Shown: positions 6,062 to 6,530 of the stretch, one piece after another | Layout of the letters: each line of letters begins with the position of its first letter | How positions within the stretch are numbered: position 1 is the stretch's first letter | Source of the DNA: Pseudomonadota bacterium | Lineage (GTDB): Bacteria; Desulfobacterota; Desulfobacteria; Desulfobacterales; RPRI01 | Length of the DNA: 6,530 nt | Assembly: GCA_018830925.1 (NCBI GenBank) | Contig: JAHJRK010000236.1 | Location: forward strand, 1-6,530 | Direction: 5' to 3' | Made by a program: the position numbers and the translations under genes | The notes under the pieces: model-generated | Seen by the model: only the letters and a program-made list of their open reading frames with translations | The model's database searches: none | Told to the model about the DNA's origin: nothing

Positions 6062-6530
6062 TCAGATAAAATCCAGAAGATCGGCGGGATGCCTGACAAG
6101 GATGCGCGCCCCCGTCTCAATAAGTTCATCGGCAGTCCTGAATCCCCATAGAGCACCAGCCGGAAACATGCTGCCGCGACAGCCGTTTTCATATCCGTGT
6201 TCGTATCCCCCAGATAAAGGAATTCATCAGGCACAATCCCAAGACTCTCCGCGATCGATATGGCGGCAGCGGGATCGGGTTTCCTTGGAACTCCGTCCCT
6301 AACCCCGACAACCATTTCAAATTTCCAGCCTGAAAGCATCTTCGATACTACAATCCCGGTGGGCTCATGCGGCTTGTTTGAAAGGATTGAAAGCCTCACT
6401 CCGGAAGAGCTTAAAGCGTTAAGCAGTTCCGGGATGCCTTCATATGGACGAGTCTTGTCCGCCCATCGAGATGAATATTCTTCTTTCATGGCAGCAACAC
6501 AGCCTGCTACGATAGATTCTTCTTTGAGGG
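6062..6530 (-). pseudogene. HAD-family phosphatase (phosphoglycolate phosphatase type), partial and frameshifted
   Basis: This is the C-terminal part of a Gph-like HAD hydrolase; the frame runs off the right edge, so the catalytic DxDxT end is outside the window. Visible motifs are TRPYEGIPELL, motif II SILSNKPHE (6381-6379 encodes the serine), motif III RKPDP (lysine at 6282-6280) and motif IV LGDTNTDMKTA (aspartates at 6207-6205 and 6195-6193). After TAVAA the frame turns to nonsense. One base on, from ATG 6169, the expected family ending appears: MFPAGALWGFR ... RHPADLLDFI and TGA at 6064-6062. Inserting a G at about 6170-6171 restores AVAAGMFPAG, so one base is missing. This is either a true recent mutation or a sequencing/assembly error; no slippery heptamer suggests programmed shifting. 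An apparent start at 6489 is internal, because 13 further in-frame codons precede it. The likely substrate is 2-phosphoglycolate or a related small phosphate ester, by family only. Confidence 0.8.

Noticed and set aside
5075..6151. A long open frame on the + strand opposite threonine ammonia-lyase
   Set aside because: It is the antisense shadow of a well-supported gene. Its product is low-complexity in Ser, Pro, Ala and Ile, shows no domain, and has no plausible ribosome binding site.
4846..6489. A 547-residue fusion of a HAD phosphatase and threonine ammonia-lyase
   Set aside because: The linker residues encoded by about 6049-6170 match no HAD ending, whereas the neighbouring frame gives the exact family C-terminus and a stop. 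Threonine ammonia-lyase has its own ATG and ribosome binding site at 6048.
1..6530. CRISPR array, tRNA, rRNA, insertion sequence or prophage genes
   Set aside because: No regularly spaced direct repeats, no tRNA cloverleaf or rRNA segment, and no transposase, integrase or phage protein were seen on either strand.

Overview
This is bacterial DNA of moderate GC in which coding and AT-rich spacer regions contrast clearly. It carries two gene blocks that converge near position 4,700-4,850. The protein set is a GAF/HD-GYP signalling protein with a long insert, a YdjI-type SPFH protein ending in zinc ribbons, and a medium-length threonine ammonia-lyase next to a phosphoglycolate phosphatase-type HAD protein. 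This would suit a Gram-negative anaerobe of the former Deltaproteobacteria (Desulfobacterota). That placement is inference from family resemblance only; no marker gene is present.

Layout. Positions 3-284 (+) are the end of a small membrane protein gene whose frame is open to the left edge. Positions 285-634 are AT-rich and hold a possible 52-residue membrane protein on the minus strand (300-458) and a possible promoter (567-596). Positions 635-4695 (+) look like one operon of three genes. The first is a GAF plus HD-GYP cyclic-di-GMP phosphodiesterase-like protein. After a 13-base gap comes an SPFH-domain protein with three C-terminal zinc ribbons. It overlaps by 14 bases a protein with two further zinc ribbons and a clear internal duplication. 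Positions 4693-4818 hold a large inverted-repeat structure between the convergent blocks. Positions 4846-6048 (-) encode threonine ammonia-lyase (ilvA type) with an ACT domain. Positions 6062-6530 (-) are the 3' part of a HAD phosphatase gene that continues past the right edge.

The main correction to a naive reading is at the right end. The long minus-strand open frame at 4846-6489 looks like a HAD-threonine dehydratase fusion but is not one. A single-base deletion near 6169-6172 knocks the HAD gene out of frame. In the shifted frame the classic HAD C-terminus is intact and ends at a TGA (6062-6064). Threonine ammonia-lyase then starts 13 bases later, at its own ATG with its own ribosome binding site.

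How the genes may work together. The + strand operon joins a second-messenger enzyme to a membrane-scaffold type (SPFH) protein and a zinc-ribbon partner. This resembles the SPFH/zinc-ribbon part of the Bacillus YdjFGHI membrane-stress group, here linked to HD-GYP signalling and with no PspA visible in the window. This is the most system-like feature of the window; its function is not established by the sequence.
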